Source: Merluccius polli
Lineage: Eukaryota > Chordata > Actinopteri > Gadiformes > Merlucciidae
Reading direction: 5' to 3'
Length of the DNA: 64,000 nucleotides
NCBI GenBank assembly: GCA_030340625.1
Contig: JAOPHQ010004843.1
Location: forward strand, 186,001-250,000
Part shown: positions 11,201 through 56,240 of the stretch, piece by piece
Layout of the letters: each line of letters opens with the position of its first letter
How positions within the stretch are numbered: the first letter of the stretch is position 1
Translations under genes and position numbers: made by a program
The notes under the pieces: generated by a model
Databases searched by the model: none
Told to the model about the DNA's origin: nothing
The model's input: only the letters and a program-made list of their open reading frames with translations

Positions 11201-13683
11201 TAAAACACCTGTGTTGATGTGTGTGTTGTTGTTCTCAGGTGTACACCAGCTGCAGGTGTGTGGCGGAGAGCCAGGCAAATGCCCACCCTGGCCCCTGCCC
11301 CAACAGCTGTCCTTACTTCCTGCTCCCTGTCATGCTCATCATCTCATTGGCCAGTCTCGTCGCAAGCCTCTCCCACAACCCCATGTACATGATGGTGCTC
11401 CGGTATGAAACCACACTCCCAACACAACTATCTTTTAGGGGAGCATAGTGGTGGTTAGGGTGTTTGATGGGGTTTGAACCCCTGATGTCCGCAGCCTGAC
11501 CTGTAGGCATCCTTAAGTCCACCTCCTTGATTTTTATCCATACATGCATGTCACGAAAGTGACTATGGGTACTGACTGTACTAACTGGCATCCAATGAAA
11601 TGAGTTTCTCCAAGAGGAAACCATGGTTACAATTTGTCAAATTTGTTGCTATTCAAGGTGTTGATGGATTTATTTTACGTTGATTTCAGAACCGTTCCCC
11701 CCGAAGAAAAATCTTTTGCGATCGGACTCCAGTTCTTGCTCATGAGGGTACTTGGTAAGGAACTACACACACGGGTTACATCCTTACATATACATTTAAA
11801 TGTAATTAAAATATTAACATATAAATACACACCACATTATTAGCTATCAGTAGCTATGTCAGTCATCATTTCACATGGCTTTTTTATTTACACTTCCGAA
11901 ACAAATGTTTAGCATGCCCCTCTTGAGCACTAGCGGCGCCAGGAATTTGATTGTGGGTGGGCCTTCAGAAAACTGGATGGGCCAGTTAAAATAAGCCAAA
12001 AAAAAAAAACGGGTTCCTACGGAAGCCGAGTACGGGCCGTGGTTGCTCATAATATTTTAGGCCTGTTTTCTTGTGATAACGACTTAATTATCTCACTATC
12101 TCGAGATAGCAAATTCATGGTTTTGCCAAGATTGCAACTTGACTTCCCCATTGATGTTCTTACAGTAAGAATTGACAATGTCAGGAGAGACCACGATTTT
12201 ACTTTAATCAAGGACTGACACAAGCCGAAATGGCATTGTGTCTTTCTATTATGGACAACATTCATATAAGTCTTCGTCAGTTAAGAAGAAGACTCGCCAG
12301 ACTCCAACTTTTTAGGCGAGTTTGCTTAAGTGAGCCTGATGCAATTGTCCGCTTCATTGCGAACCAGATCCGAGGCCCTGGTCGGCTTCATGGCTGATGT
12401 TGGAATGGTGTGGAGCTCTAGCCATTTCTTCGCTGGTTTTCACTTTTGTGGTCGCATGTTTTCTCAACGAGCTCCCCCTACAGGTCTGGGACGTATATTA
12501 CACAACACTGTCGTAAAAAAACTCACTTGCGGCACCCTCCTCCAGCTTTCTACCGCTGCTCATGTGCATTTGTTGCCGGACTTTTTCGTGTGGCGCGATG
12601 TCTACCGAGGTGGGTAATACATTATACACTGTATCATAGAACATTGACATGTATAGCCGACGTGATTAACCGTTATTGAGGGGGGCGTGTGTGTTTATGT
12701 TGAATTGCCGTAAAGCAGTTCGTGTTTCTCGCTCGTTCTCGCTTCTCGCGATACTTCCCATTTCCAATTTACCGGGACGGTAGTCCCAAAGTTGCAAGGC
12801 TGGTTTTCCACCTGGGGGCGCTGGGGGGAGCGGGGATAGTCACCATTAACACCGGAACAGACCATTTAACCATCCAAATGATTTCCAGATGGGTTTATTA
12901 AGTTGAAAAAGTTGCCAAGTGCCCCTTTAAGTCGTGATCTCGAGATAACGGGCCTAAAAAATGATAAGCAATCACGGCCGTTCTCGGCTTCCGTAGGAAC
13001 CCCTTTATCTCTGTTTCAGCGCTTTTTCTGCGGCACTGAGGACAGCGACTCAGTAGCCTACCTGTGAGGTTTGGCTACGGGAGGACGTGATGGGGAGAGG
13101 GGTGGGGTAGAAGCCGCTGATTGGCGGAGAAGCTTTCACTCAAAGATTTCCTCAGGCTGCTTATTGGATGAACAGCTAGAATGAAAATCACTCACTACTC
13201 ACTATAGTGATAGCTCAAAATGGGTGGGCCCAGGTCCACCCGGGCCCAATAGTAGCGCCGCGGGTGCTCTTGAGGCTAGCTTGGTCACCGTCATCCTAAC
13301 TCCACACTAATGTGTGTCCAGCCTGGCTGCCCGCTCCCGCTCTGTTCGGGATGGCCATCGACTCGTCGTGCATTTGGTGGAAACACAAGTGTGGCAACAA
13401 GCTGAGTTGCGGTTACTACGACAACAACACCTTGAGGACCAGGTTTGAAGAAGCTCCGATATTCATATCTAATAGTCATGAGTGTGCAAAGTGCATCGGT
13501 GTACCATGGCTGATGACTAGTGATGTTGAGTGTGGTATGCTGGGGTGTGTGTGCCCCTACAGGTACCTGGGTCTGCAGCTGGCTTTCAAGGTGATGGGGA
13601 TCGTCTTCCTGGCCATGCTGGGCTGGAAGGTGCGGCGGACCAGAGAGTACAGCCTGGAGAAGAGGGCGGAGGGACCGTTGTAA
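1955..13683 (+). CDS. slco2a1: slco2a1: prostaglandin transporter, exons 2-14 (5'-partial)
   Basis: This is a solute carrier organic anion transporter, a 12-TM plasma membrane carrier that takes up prostaglandins such as PGE2. Thirteen exons with GT-AG borders and matching phases give 607 residues; the human protein has 643 and its exon 1 supplies about the first 32. Exons: 1955-2092, 3002-3164, 3941-4156, 4404-4499, 4701-4840, 5077-5158, 6414-6578, 7250-7454, 8204-8351, 11239-11402, 11690-11754, 13322-13442, 13563-13683. Visible hallmarks are FVSYFGGRVNRPR, the OATP signature DPRWVGAWWIGLL, a Cys-rich Kazal-like extracellular loop across exons 10-11, and FLLMR and AFKVMG. Arg in FLLMR and Lys in AFK align with R561 and K614, known to be needed for transport in mammalian PGT. 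The closest match from memory is SLCO2A1 rather than SLCO2B1. Neighbouring rab6b supports this. Confidence 0.95.
3002..3164 (+). CDS. slco2a1: slco2a1 exon 3
   Basis: Acceptor TTCCTAG, donor CACG|GTAAGA, ends in phase 1. It encodes TM2-TM3 with FVSYFGGRVNRPRFIGIGG, the conserved loop of the transporter fold, and ends in LTLPHFLSPAYKF. Confidence 0.93.
3793..3811. repeat. poly-C run (19 nt) upstream of exon 4
   Basis: Nineteen consecutive C, 129 nt before the exon 4 acceptor. It is complementary to the G run at 4164-4181 on the other side of the exon. Confidence 0.95.
3941..4156 (+). CDS. slco2a1: slco2a1 exon 4
   Basis: Acceptor TATTGAAG, donor ATAG|GTGAGG, phase 1 at both ends. It encodes the first large extracellular loop (with an N-glycosylation sequon NAS) and the TM4 region containing VPIQPFGISYIDDF. 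Confidence 0.93.
4164..4181. repeat. poly-G run (18 nt) just after the exon 4 donor
   Basis: Eighteen consecutive G beginning seven bases after the GT at 4157. It may influence donor use and can pair with the upstream C run. Confidence 0.95.
4404..4499 (+). CDS. slco2a1: slco2a1 exon 5
   Basis: Acceptor CTCCAG, donor GGAG|GTACTG, phase 1 at both ends. It encodes AILFAVSVFGPAFGYLLGS, a transmembrane segment very close to the human protein. Confidence 0.93.
4701..4840 (+). CDS. slco2a1: slco2a1 exon 6 (OATP signature)
   Basis: Acceptor TTCTCAG, donor CAT|GTAAGA, ends in phase 0. It carries DPRWVGAWWIGLL, matching the OATP family signature D-x-R-W-[IV]-G-A-W-W-x-G-[FL]-L, then TM6 ending YFFFPC. 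Confidence 0.95.
5077..5158 (+). CDS. slco2a1: slco2a1 exon 7
   Basis: Acceptor TTGTCAG, donor AAGA|GTAAGT, ends in phase 1. It encodes the charged cytoplasmic loop and the SLFDFLK segment. A GTTAGTTA-type repeat begins at its donor. Confidence 0.9.
5159..5645. repeat. degenerate GTTAGTTACAGTGAGT minisatellite
   Basis: About 490 bp of irregular repeats of GTTA, GTGA and ACAG blocks starting exactly at the intron 7 donor GTAAGT. Several internal copies read CAGTAAGTGAG, resembling the donor itself. Confidence 0.9.
5646..6413. other. slco2a1 intron 7, 3' part
   Basis: No exon. Positions 6030-6350 look like an interspersed-repeat fragment (CAGGTGGACCCAAATGCAGA then an A-rich body) of a kind common in fish; I cannot name the family. 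TG-rich simple repeats lie at 6000-6025 and 6390-6405, the latter leading into the acceptor. Confidence 0.5.
6414..6578 (+). CDS. slco2a1: slco2a1 exon 8
   Basis: Acceptor TTCTCCAG, donor ATTG|GTAGGT, phase 1 at both ends. It encodes TM7 with VLAQCCFSAVIAGLATFLNK, the most conserved block of the carrier, and the loop after it. Confidence 0.95.
6579..7249. other. slco2a1 intron 8 with MITE-like and SINE fragments
   Basis: Positions 6627-6850 resemble sequences at 27280-27421 and 46550-46690 (GTGGACACTCCCACTTGTGA and GGCTTGTAATGGCTA motifs), so they are an interspersed MITE-like repeat. Positions 6885-7015 are a diverged forward tRNA-SINE copy. TATTTTGTAGTCTA repeats lie at 7075-7205. Confidence 0.6.
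7250..7454 (+). CDS. slco2a1: slco2a1 exon 9
   Basis: Acceptor CTCCCCAG, donor CCGG|GTACGA, ends in phase 2. It encodes TM8-TM9: GAVNLPSIAVGMLVGG, then IVPLFFMGCPSQNVFEV. A C-run encodes a Pro tract near the exon end. Confidence 0.92.
7455..8203. other. slco2a1 intron 9
   Basis: T/G-rich low-complexity tract at 7474-7545, then a diverged forward SINE-like copy at about 7541-7680. Otherwise no structure recognised. The acceptor is preceded by a CT-rich tract. Confidence 0.5.
8204..8351 (+). CDS. slco2a1: slco2a1 exon 10 (Kazal-like loop)
   Basis: Acceptor CTCTGCAG, donor TACAG|GTGAAC, ends in phase 0. It encodes the large Cys-rich extracellular loop, CSCPGGAYNPVCGSDGMEY then CHAGC, typical of OATP Kazal-type domains. 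The annotated donor is the first of four near-identical copies (8352, 8403, 8460, 8517). Confidence 0.9.
8331..8538 (+). repeat. tandem repeat of the exon 10 splice donor (4 copies, 51/57/57 bp)
   Basis: Copies begin at AACAACACCTTCAGAGTACA at 8331, 8382, 8439 and 8496. Each has CAG|GTGA followed by a C-run and CCTTCATAGAGAT or similar. All spacings are multiples of three, and the exon frame stays open to 8573. Confidence 0.95.
8744..9777. mobile_element. foldback/MITE-like element with long inverted arms
   Basis: The left arm (about 8744-9120) and right arm (about 9555-9777) are reverse complements: CATAATATGAACGCATTATT on the left pairs with AATGCATTCATATTATG on the right. The left arm contains an internal duplication. 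The core (9121-9554) shows no coding potential. I saw no clear target duplication. Confidence 0.75.
9778..11238. other. slco2a1 intron 10, 3' part
   Basis: A SINE-like fragment with GGGTTCGATCCCC lies at about 9918-9985. A short A-run followed by TA repeat is at 10083-10107. No exon or other structure is recognised in the rest. Confidence 0.5.
11239..11402 (+). CDS. slco2a1: slco2a1 exon 11
   Basis: Acceptor GTTCTCAG, donor CTCCG|GTATGA, ends in phase 2. It encodes the end of the Cys-rich loop (CRCVAESQ, CPNSCPYF), then TM10 and SHNPMYMMVLR. Confidence 0.93.
11403..11689. other. slco2a1 intron 11 with SINE fragment
   Basis: About 11437-11530 is a forward tRNA-derived SINE fragment (GGTTTGAACCCCTGATGTCC then GTAGGCATCCTTAAG). 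Nothing else is recognised. Confidence 0.6.
11690..11754 (+). CDS. slco2a1: slco2a1 exon 12
   Basis: Acceptor GATTTCAG, donor CTTG|GTAAGG, ends in phase 1. It encodes EEKSFAIGLQFLLMRVL. The Arg of FLLMR aligns with R561 of mammalian PGT. Confidence 0.93.
11928..13266. mobile_element. hAT-type element (8-bp TSD) in slco2a1 intron 12
   Basis: It is bounded by perfect 8-bp duplications CTCTTGAG at 11920-11927 and 13267-13274. Ends read CACTAGCGGCGC and, reversed, CACCCGCGGCGC. An 8-bp TSD with short inverted ends is the hAT hallmark. No transposase frame is visible, so it is non-autonomous. It holds a second inverted-repeat unit (12011-13003). Its right end is only 55 bp before exon 13. Confidence 0.88.
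12011..13003. mobile_element. inner inverted-repeat element nested in the hAT
   Basis: Imperfect inverted arms of about 75 bp begin GGGTTCCTACGGAAGCCGAG at 12011 and end with its reverse complement at 13003. Both arms continue through GGCCGTGxTTGCT and TTTTAGGCC. No coding frame is recognised. Confidence 0.8.
13322..13442 (+). CDS. slco2a1: slco2a1 exon 13
   Basis: Acceptor GTGTCCAG, donor ACCAG|GTTTGA (a weak donor), ends in phase 2. It encodes AWLPAPALFGMAIDSSCI, the last extracellular loop with several Cys, and YYDNNTLRTR. Confidence 0.92.
13563..13683 (+). CDS. slco2a1: slco2a1 exon 14 (terminal)
   Basis: Acceptor CCCTACAG. It encodes TM12 (YLGLQLAFKVMGIVFLAM) and a basic cytoplasmic tail, stop TAA at 13681-13683. 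The Lys of AFK aligns with K614 of mammalian PGT. Confidence 0.94.
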
Positions 13684-14154
13684 CACGGACGGCTTCACCA
13701 CCACGGCCCACCCTAACAGCGCTTTGCTCTCGCACTGGCGCTGTGACACAAGTTTTTGAACAAACTGTCCAGACTAAAGCTGTCTTGGTGGAAACGACAA
13801 CGAATACTCAAACTTTGACCTCGGTGCCATCTTGACCTTGATATATGCTCCTGTTCAAAGTAGCATTCTTTTTTTTAAATGGTGTGATTCTTAAACTGGG
13901 AAATTATTTTCGAGGTATATTTTTAGATGTATGTGTCCGGATACAGGTGGTGTCCGGATACAGGTCGTGTCCGAACTTGGGTTGTCAATTTGAGGCAAAT
14001 TTTCCTGACTCGATCATCGCCAACGTTAACGATCAATTAATCGACCAAAACCGTTAACATTTTGCCTATGACAGAAAGTACTAAATGCGTGTTTTTCAAT
14101 CAAATCTTTATTTTCACACCAAGATATTGATATATCCATACACTTATAACAATT

Positions 14155-14201
14155 ATTAAACGTGGAAGGTGAATGACTCGTAGTATAAATAGATGAATAA
14201 A
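14155..14201 (+). terminator. candidate slco2a1 polyadenylation signals
   Basis: ATTAAA at 14155-14160 and AATAAA at 14196-14201, about 470-520 nt after the stop codon, are the first canonical signals downstream. The cleavage site is not established. Confidence 0.45.
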
Positions 14202-14584
14202 TACGTCACCTATTTAACTACACTAACGAGCGAGCCTCATAAAAAAATAACAAGAATGACATTTAGGGTTAGGGCATAAACACTTCTGTCCAAACTTCAG
14301 AGCAAGCCTAAGGTTTTTGTTGAGGAAAGTGAGCATGTCAACATGTTCAGGAGTGAGAGGTGAGCGCAGCCTGGTGACAGTCAGTCCAACTGTGAAGGGA
14401 CCGAAGCTGCAGGGATGCAGACCCGTTGTCGCGCCAACTTTGCCAGCGTGGAGAGCCTCCCTCCGTCCACGTCCCACCAGTCTGTAGGACTGCAGTCCAG
14501 GGGGGCGGACTGCTCTTAGAAAGGTCTTAGAAAGTTGTGTTTTAATGCAAGTGGCCACGCAACGGAGTAATGGTCCCCCCCCCA

Positions 14585-15000
14585 AGGAGTAGTGCCATAG
14601 CGGAGTAGTGCCATAGAGGAGTAGTGCCATAGAGGAGTAGTGCCATAGCGGAGTAGTGCCATAGAGGAGTAGTGCCATAGAGGAGTAGTGCCATAGCGGA
14701 GTAGTGCCATAGAGGAGTAGTGCCATAGAGGAGTAGTGCCATAGCGGAGTAGTGCCATAGAGGAGTAGTGCCATAGAGGAGTAGTGCCATAGCGGAGTAG
14801 TGCCATAGAGGAGTAGTGCCATAGCGGAGTAGTGCCATAGAGGAGTAGTGCCATAGAGGAGTAGTGCCATAGCGGAGTAGTGCCATAGAGGAGTAGTGCC
14901 ATAGCGGAGTAGTGCCATAGAGGAGTAGTGCCATAGAGGAGTAGTGCCATAGAGGAGTAGTGCCATAGAGGAGTAGTGCCATAGCGGACTAGTACCATAG
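14585..15000. repeat. 16-bp minisatellite with 48-bp higher-order order
   Basis: About 26 copies of CCATAG(A/C)GGAGTAGTG. The A/C position mostly follows the order C-A-A, giving a 48-bp higher-order period. Three minus-strand frames stay open through it because 16 is not a multiple of 3 but 48 is. These are not genes. Confidence 0.97.
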
Positions 15001-15589
15001 AGTAGTGGTCGTGGTTTGAGATGCTGGTGCTCTAGTGCGACATCTAGTCTAATATATAGCCCCTTTAATACCAACGTTAGTTCGATCAAATTCCACGTGG
15101 TCGATCAAGTTCTTAACAACCAATTAATTGATTGTCGATTAAAAGTCCGGACAGGAAGGGGACCGACTAATTGCCAGTAAAATGCTAAAATGTGAAGGAT
15201 AAACCTGTGCCCATTCAGGTCTCTTGTTGCGAACGGCAACATGTTTAACTTTAGCTTAATATTTAAGTTCATTATGTAGAGGTTTGTCTCAGCAGACCGA
15301 GGCCAATGTGACCACTTATAATTATTGTTTGATACATTTATACACTGTTGCTCAACAATCAATATATTTGCAGTCGGATATCATTATCTTCTACAAAGTA
15401 GGATGTCTGCTGCCTGGCATCATGGATTTATAGTTTGTTTTTATAGTGTTTTATTATAATTGTGTATTATTGAAATGTGTATTTTGTAATATTATAAGGG
15501 AGTATTTTTCACTGGTCATTAAAAAGTTTGAAATGAAGGTGTGGTCTGTTCTGTCTCTCTGAGAAACACTAGCATAAAGTGGTTTTTAA

Positions 15590-15886
15590 CGCGTTATAAA
15601 GTGTAACGGTACCGTTTCACCCCCCCCACCGCCGCCGCTGAACATGACGTCATGTCACCGAGCCAGGGGGAGGCGGGGGTAGAACGAGGAGAGGCCACGC
15701 AGGCGCAACAGCGCTCAAAAAGGGCAAGCCTGGCGGGTGCAGCAGCAGCATTCCCATCACGGAGCGGAGAGAGAGGGAGAGAGAGACGTCGCACCTCCTC
15801 GCATCCAGCACCTCCTCCCAGCAGCAGCAACAGCAGCATCCAGCCAGGCTAGCGGGGGTCACACCGCCGTCTCCTCCCCTCCAGAG
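15590..15886 (+). promoter_or_regulatory. rab6b promoter / 5' UTR region
   Basis: GC- and CpG-rich sequence directly before the rab6b start codon. It includes TATAAA at 15595-15600, a CCGCCGCCG stretch and the CRE at 15645. The downstream part (AGCAGCAGCAGC-type and CACCTCCTC blocks) is probably 5' UTR. The transcription start is not determined. Confidence 0.55.
15645..15652. promoter_or_regulatory. perfect CRE palindrome TGACGTCA
   Basis: A full consensus CREB/ATF binding site about 240 bp upstream of the rab6b ATG in a GC-rich context. Its function is inferred from the motif alone. Confidence 0.6.
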
Positions 15887-53172
<37,286 letters not shown>

Positions 53173-54981
53173 GTATCCTTTGACAAATACACGACTAATA
53201 CATGACTAATACACAACTAATACACGCTCCTTTTATAAAACAAATAAAATCCTTAAAGTGGTGTTGATACGCTACGCAGGACCTACGGGTGTTCGTAAAT
53301 GAGTTCAGCCTGTAATGTAAATGAGTGTAGCATGCTCAAGAACAGTAAAATGCAAATCAGTTCCATTGCGTATCTTTTAGCCTCACTATTTCACAGTCCG
53401 TTTTTCCTATTCAGTTTTGGTGGATATAGTACTAACAAAAGGCTTGCTTATGTCTCATGTTTGGACATACTACATAAAAAAATGTCCACACAAACATAGA
53501 ATATAAGCAAGAACATGTGAGCAATATATTTTATTGAAAAAATAATCTCCACTCTTATTTTGAGTTCATGTGCTTTTGTCTTTAATTTGTTTAATATCTC
53601 CTTTGTTAATGTAGGAGGAATGAACATCTTCGTGTTTATCTACAGGCATCTCCTATCATCCTGCCTCGTCCTCTACACATAGGAACTCATCATATCACTC
53701 ATCGGTTTATCACTCCAGATCTGTTTTCTTATCCAATTATAAAATCAATCATTTTAAAGCTGCATAAAGACTATTGAGGTTTTCCGTGATGCGTGTTGGT
53801 AAACACCACAAGGATTTACACCGGGTATAAATCCATGTTTGTTAAATTTAGTTTCTGCAGGCACCTCTGGAAGAACCAGACAGGTCTTTTATACTCCTGT
53901 CAACAACGGCCGCCATCTCTATGGAAACTAGTCTTTCAAATCGCTGTGTGTGCATAAAGACCTCTTATTAGTTCATCCTCTTCACTACAGTGGGACTGAC
54001 TAGTTAAGGACGTTCTCCGCACCTTCGGTCTTCAGAGCAACACTTTGCATGATGGCCCCGCTACACCAAACCTTTAGTCCACTGGTGCCCAACCTTGGGG
54101 CTGGGGCCCCACTTGGACCCCACCTGACATGTATATGCTAGCCGTTGCAGGGAGGGGGGGGGTCGCTGACCTTTAAGCTGTTGATATTTGATGGTGTATT
54201 TTTAATGAAAATATATGTAAGGATTGAAATGTCCGACAAGTGCCCCATACATACAAACCAGTTCATAGCCATATGGCTAGTGATTCATAGCCATATGGCT
54301 AGTGATTCATAGCCATATGGCTAGTGATTCATAGCCATATGGCTAGTGATTCATAGCCATATGGCTAGTGATTCAAAGCCATATGGCTAGTGATTCATAG
54401 TCATATGGCTAGTGATTCAAAGACACAAGCTTCTACTACTAAGTCCTCATGTGGTGCGGTGTGCATGTGTTCACACTGAGGCCTTGATATAATGTGTAGA
54501 TGTTTATCGTGTTGAAATTATGTATGCGGGAGCAGATGCTACAGAAGAAGTTGGGGTGGTACGAATTTTGGGACCTAAAAACTGCATATGGGGCCAAAAA
54601 GAGGTTGGGAACCACTGCCTTAACCAATCAATGTGTCAATGTTGTGGAATTCAGGGGTGGATCCAATTATTCTGACAGGCTTTCTTGTCCTAACTGTTGG
54701 AAATGGTTCAATTGGCCCATTGGATGGTATCTTCCCTTGGAGAGATGTGGACCTGTATCATAGCTTGTTATCGCTGACCTGTTCAGTCTGAAGACAGCTA
54801 GCGTGACGTCGCTAACAGCTATTGATTGGTTCTCTAATCTGGGAGTGCTGGACCTTGTCAGGGCATTAGCGTTAACACGTTACAGAGCTCGCTAACCCAG
54901 CCGTGATAGCCTTGGGTTTGACTACGGTGGACTAATTCATTGGAGCTCACATTTCAGCTAATTAGCTCCACGCCTTGTGTC
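53173..54981. other. rab6b intron 7, left part
   Basis: No exon is recognised. A 22-bp tandem repeat lies at 54265-54420. The rest shows no clear structure. Confidence 0.55.
54265..54420. repeat. 22-bp tandem repeat
   Basis: About seven units of CATAGCCATATGGCTAGTGA plus TT. Each unit contains the palindromic core AGCCATATGGCT. Confidence 0.95.
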
Positions 54982-55320
54982 TGTTACGCCACGTCCTGCT
55001 ACACGGTCCAACACCCCCATCTAGTGGCCGCAGGTCGCCACTGGTCCTCATTCTCCCAACACACCTGTCTGCAATCTGCAATCTCCATTCCCTACTTCAG
55101 CCGGGGATCTTCAATCAGCCGGCGCCAGTTTGTCGTATAATACTACCAATTCGCTGTTCTTCATTCTGGCTACCTTTCGCCGAACCCTTGCCTCCTTGAC
55201 TACCGCTTGCCTAGCCCGGCTTGTTGTTATCCCTTGGTCCCAATAAATCCCACTTCCTTTCACCTCGTCTCCGCCTCCCTGTGTCCAGTGTTTGGGTTCA
55301 CTCGTCCTGTCCTCATAGCA
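54982..55320 (+). repeat. 5' LTR
   Basis: Begins TG and ends CA. AATAAA at 55242-55247 is the likely poly(A) signal; TATAATA is at about 55136. It carries a 7-bp segment that the 3' LTR lacks (near 55165). Confidence 0.95.
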
Positions 55321-55322
55321 GT

Positions 55323-55332
55323 ACGAACTGGC
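55323..55332 (+). other. putative self-priming primer-binding site
   Basis: ACGAACTGGC, three bases after the 5' LTR, is the exact reverse complement of GCCAGTTCGT in the 3' LTR (59691-59700). It differs at one base, pairing G:U, from the 5' LTR copy (55124-55133). No standard tRNA 3'-end complement is seen. Tf1/sushi-group elements are known to self-prime. Confidence 0.6.
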
Positions 55333-55336
55333 CAGC

Positions 55337-56240
55337 ATGGACCCAGCTGACACAGAGGCTTTCCGCCGGGTGATCTCCCACCAACAGGCGCAACTGGGTC
55401 AACACGACCAGGCTCTGCAGGAGATAACTTCCTCCCTCCGTGAGTTATCCCTTACTATCACCTCCCAGCCCCCTGTCACCCCGGAACAACCAGCCCCAGT
55501 TCCTAGCCATTCGGCCTCTCCCTGGAAGCCGTTCATTCCAGCCCCCGAACGCTACGATGGAGACCTGGGATTATGCCGATCGTTCCTACTCCAGTGCTCC
55601 CTGGTGTTCGAGCTGCAGCCCCAGACCTACCCCACCGACAAGGCTCGGATCGCGGTTTGGGAGCGCGGTTCCGCGGTCTGTTCCGAGTATTCCACCTTCA
55701 CCGAGGAGATGCGGAGGGTTTTCGATCACCCGGTCCGGGGCAGAGAGGCGTCTCAACGGCTTATTCTTCTCCGTCAAGGTTCCCGCAGCGTCGCCTCCTT
55801 CATAGTCGAGTTTTGGACTCTTTCGGTGGAGAGCGGTTGGAACGAGGAGGCTCTGCAGGGGGTTTTCCTGAACGCGCTGGGTGGTGACGTCAAGGACGAG
55901 TTGAGAGGAGTCCTCGGATCTCGAGCACCTGATCGCTCTTGCCATTCGGGTGGACAATCGCTTGCGCGAACGCCGCAGGGAGAGGGCTCTACGCTCTTCT
56001 TCAACGCCTTCTTCCATGCCGCCTGCAGCACCTCGCCCTCCTCCTTCGGTTTCCTTTCCACCTCGTCACGAGCGGACACTCCCTTCTGAGTCCGAGCCCA
56101 TGCAGATCGGATGCACGCACCTCTCCTCCGAGGAGAGGGAGCGACGGATTCTCTCCCGAGCCTGCCTCTACTGTGGTCAGACGGGCCACTTCCTGTCTGG
56201 ATGTCCCTCTCGCCCGGGAAAAGGACAGGCTCACCAGTAA
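55337..56240 (+). pseudogene. gag of the sushi-type element (one frameshift)
   Basis: The ATG at 55337 opens a sushi/PEG10-like gag (MDPADTEAFRRVISHQQAQL; later WKPFIPAPERYDGD and VASFIVEFWTLSVESGWNEE). The frame changes at about 55915. The second part ends in a CCHC zinc knuckle (CLYCGQTGHFLSGC) and stops at 56240. The same family gave rise to domesticated PEG10 and RTL1 in mammals. Confidence 0.9.
56216..56222 (+). promoter_or_regulatory. -1 ribosomal frameshift heptamer GGGAAAA
   Basis: Fits X-XXY-YYZ in the gag frame (G GGA AAA) just after the zinc knuckle and 18 nt before the gag stop codon. A -1 slip leads exactly into the overlapping protease frame. PEG10 uses the related GGGAAAC. Confidence 0.7.

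Noticed and set aside
13684..14200. Extra coding exon after slco2a1 stop
   Set aside because: The protein ends where mammalian SLCO2A1 ends, and short frames here have no similarity.
14223..15089. 288-codon minus-strand open frame (LLYGTTPLWHYSSMA repeats)
   Set aside because: Entirely explained by the 16-bp minisatellite; all three frames are open and no protein family is recognisable.
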